NCBI GenBank assembly: GCA_003646525.1
Contig: QMKU01000077.1
Coordinates: 1 to 6,425 of the forward strand
DNA from: Campylobacterota bacterium
Lineage (GTDB): Bacteria > Campylobacterota > Campylobacteria > Campylobacterales > Sulfurovaceae
Reading direction: 5' to 3'
Length of the DNA: 6,425 nucleotides
Each line of letters starts with the position of its first letter. The first letter of the stretch is position 1. A model generated the notes under the pieces. That model saw nothing but the letters and a program-made list of their open reading frames with translations, did not search any database and was not told the origin of the DNA. This document shows, piece by piece, positions 4,709 to 6,425 of the stretch. The position numbers and the translations under genes were made by a program.

Positions 4709-6346
4709 TTAGACTATAATGTCAGGAGCATCAACATCGGTACCTATACCTAGATTGATCATTATGTCATTTTCGACATTGTAAGTACCGTCATCATTTG
4801 CATCAATATAAAGATAACCAGTATCAGGATTATATATTCCGCGTTTGGCCATAGTACCGCCATCTGTTACAATTAAACTAGCATCAGATACAAATCCTCT
4901 AGATCCTGCAACGCTATTCGTAAGAGCATTACCAGTACTGCCGACACTAGCCTCAGTAACTATAATTTGATCTCCGTCGCCATTGCCAATACTACCACTG
5001 AAGTCAACAATTGTATCTATTGAAACTCCATTTGAATCTAAGTTATTGAAGTAGTAAAATTTATCTGCAAGAATGCCACCAGCTAGCTCATCTGCACCCA
5101 AGCCACCAGTGATATGATCTACACCATCACCGCCAGCTATATGGTCAATGGCAGCACTACCCGTAATCTTGGAGCCCTCTAGAGTGGAAACAATACTACC
5201 ATCAACAGTGATACCACCTGTATTTAAAGATGCATCAATAGTATTAACTTTAATATTAACAGTAGTGCTGGAAAGTTCAAGAGTACCATCACCACTAATA
5301 TTGATTATAGTTGTTGATACATCATTAAATTCTAGATTAGAATTACCTACAGCTTTGATATTGACAATTTCAATTCCATTTGTTGTTACGATATCAGCTT
5401 GTCCCGCACTAGTGGTATTGACAGCTATATTCATTGTGTCTTCATCACCAGCAACTGCTTCATCTTTGTAATTTATAGTTATCTTACCACTCTGCACATC
5501 ATCGGAATTGTACTCTAGATCAATAATGTTGTTCAGGTTGGTTATCTCACCTGTTGCTGCATTGTGCTCTGAGTATATGATCTTCTTAAGACCTGTTACT
5601 TTCTCCATACGAAGACTAGCGCCAACAGTTCCAGACTCTTGTATATCTATTACCTCGACATTTTCCATAGTTAGAACAGTATTACCAGCTATACTACTTG
5701 TATTTTGAATTGTCACTATATCGTATCCAGCTCTACCGTCTACAGTGTCAATAGTTTGGATCGTAGAGAGGTCGCCTGTAGCTGCCATATTGATAAGACC
5801 ATCAATATGATCATCCTCAGTTGTCGCCTGAATATGATCTTCTTCAGTAGTATAGTGTATAGTCTCAGCGAGTTCTGCCCATATATCTATCTGTATAAAT
5901 GCTGCATCAACACTCTCTTGAGTTTCATCTATATCAGTCATGATATCTATAGAATTCTTCCAGTTTTCGAGACCTGAGTCTGCAAAATCAAGACCAACAG
6001 CTGTTTTGTTTGCTAATATCTGAGCATCTTTTTCTAGCGAACCTCTCACTACTGATAAGATCATCTGCGCGCGAGTGATATTTCCACTCTCAAGCTCCAT
6101 AACCCAATATGCCAACCCACCAGGTTCAGCATCTCTATTGAAAAGATTCAAATAGATTGTATTTACAAAATCTGCATTATCTAATGTATCAGGATACTTT
6201 TCTTGAGTTTCTGGTTGCTCAAAAAAACTCTCCGCGATATCATCTACGCTTAAAGTCGTGCGCTCCCAATAATCTAAGCCTCCTGAATCTGGTGCTCTCT
6301 CGAATGTTGCTACATAAATCTCTGTAATCTCTGTTCTTCTTGGCAT
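4709..6346 (-). CDS. DUF4214 domain protein with RTX-like C-terminal region
   Basis: This complete 545-residue protein starts at ATG 6346, seven bases after AAAGGAG; an in-frame TTG at 6352 fits that site worse. There is no signal peptide. Residues ~6-152 are DUF4214 (TEITEIYVATFERAPDSGGL, SFFEQPETQEKYPDTL, DFVNTIYLNLFNRDAEPGGL, ILANKTAVGLDF). Next come Asp/Thr/Asn-rich beta-type repeats (~180-390), then two or three RTX nonapeptide-like turns at ~404-426 (AGGDGVDHI, TGGLGADEL, AGGILADKF). The C-terminal module (GYLYIDANDDGTYN..NDIMINL..DIIV) is shared with the protein at 1-783. The protein has no Cys and is strongly acidic. From family knowledge I infer type I secretion through a C-terminal signal and calcium-stabilised folding outside the cell, as an adhesin or surface-layer-like protein. 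No secretion genes are in the window. It points toward the sulfotransferase remnant and appears to be transcribed alone. Confidence 0.9.
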   Translation of the reverse strand: MPRRTEITEIYVATFERAPDSGGLDYWERTTLSVDDIAESFFEQPETQEKYPDTLDNADFVNTIYLNLFNRDAEPGGLAYWVMELESGNITRAQMILSVVRGSLEKDAQILANKTAVGLDFADSGLENWKNSIDIMTDIDETQESVDAAFIQIDIWAELAETIHYTTEEDHIQATTEDDHIDGLINMAATGDLSTIQTIDTVDGRAGYDIVTIQNTSSIAGNTVLTMENVEVIDIQESGTVGASLRMEKVTGLKKIIYSEHNAATGEITNLNNIIDLEYNSDDVQSGKITINYKDEAVAGDEDTMNIAVNTTSAGQADIVTTNGIEIVNIKAVGNSNLEFNDVSTTIINISGDGTLELSSTTVNIKVNTIDASLNTGGITVDGSIVSTLEGSKITGSAAIDHIAGGDGVDHITGGLGADELAGGILADKFYYFNNLDSNGVSIDTIVDFSGSIGNGDGDQIIVTEASVGSTGNALTNSVAGSRGFVSDASLIVTDGGTMAKRGIYNPDTGYLYIDANDDGTYNVENDIMINLGIGTDVDAPDIIV

Positions 6347-6353
6347 AATCAAT

Positions 6354-6360
6354 CTCCTTT
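6354..6360 (-). promoter_or_regulatory. ribosome binding site of the DUF4214/RTX-like gene
   Basis: AAAGGAG on the minus strand (6360-6354) is followed by seven bases and then ATG 6346. This spacing favours the ATG over the in-frame TTG at 6352, which would leave only one base. Confidence 0.85.
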
Positions 6361-6395
6361 AAATTAGTAAAATGTTTTACATATTACATAATATA

Positions 6396-6406
6396 AGTAT
6401 AGTATA
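6396..6406 (-). promoter_or_regulatory. candidate -10 region of the DUF4214/RTX-like gene
   Basis: Two overlapping TATACT hexamers read on the minus strand at 6406-6401 and 6401-6396, preceded by a T-run. They are 50-60 bases upstream of ATG 6346. The matching -35 region would fall at or beyond the window end, so this cannot be judged fully. The whole leader is very AT-rich. Confidence 0.3.
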
Positions 6407-6425
6407 AAAAACTTTTATTTATTAC

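Noticed and set aside
5148..5977. Plus-strand open frames (5148-5471, 5508-5708, 5705-5977) over the DUF4214/RTX-like gene
   Set aside because: They are antisense to a well supported gene with clear domains, show no family motifs, and their hydrophobicity follows from the complement of Asp/Asn/Thr codons.

Overview
The window is AT-rich bacterial DNA. It carries secreted or surface proteins built around DUF4214 and degenerate RTX-like repeats, plus a patch of gene debris and small mobile-type elements. DUF4214/RTX-like proteins, clear AAGGAG ribosome sites and G/C-bounded palindromes of this style suggest a marine or sulfur-oxidising Campylobacterota (Sulfurovum/Sulfurimonas-like). That is an inference from style; there is no rRNA or other marker here. 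The family C10 protease with a signal peptide ending in LFA-QPVS looks Bacteroidota-like and may have been acquired by transfer.

Layout: (1) 1-783, plus strand: the C-terminal part of a secreted acidic RTX-like protein whose start lies outside the window. (2) 887-2644, plus strand: a complete Sec-exported C10 (streptopain-like) cysteine protease fused to a C-terminal DUF4214 domain. (3) 2645-4700: a scrambled region with almost no intact genes. A ~148-bp imperfect direct repeat (2623-2769 and 4040-4188) brackets about 1.27 kb. Each copy contains the end of a DUF4214 gene facing the end of a sulfotransferase gene. The bracketed segment holds two adjacent hairpins, an AT-rich stretch with no gene, a palindromic repeat, and a HigB/HigA-type toxin-antitoxin pair whose antitoxin is intact but whose toxin is broken. 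To the right lies a frameshifted, 5'-truncated sulfotransferase remnant. (4) 4709-6346, minus strand: a complete DUF4214 plus RTX-like protein with no Sec signal. Its C-terminus matches that of the protein at 1-783.

The intact proteins probably work outside the cell: the two RTX-like ones by type I secretion (inferred) and the protease by Sec. The same ~150-residue DUF4214 module is on the protease and the 4709-6346 protein, so it may tether or assemble different cargo at one surface. The central region reads as a recombination scar between duplicated DUF4214/sulfotransferase ends. I did not find a clearly new multi-gene system. The most distinctive items are the protease-DUF4214 fusion, the repeat-bracketed segment and the toxin-dead TA pair.
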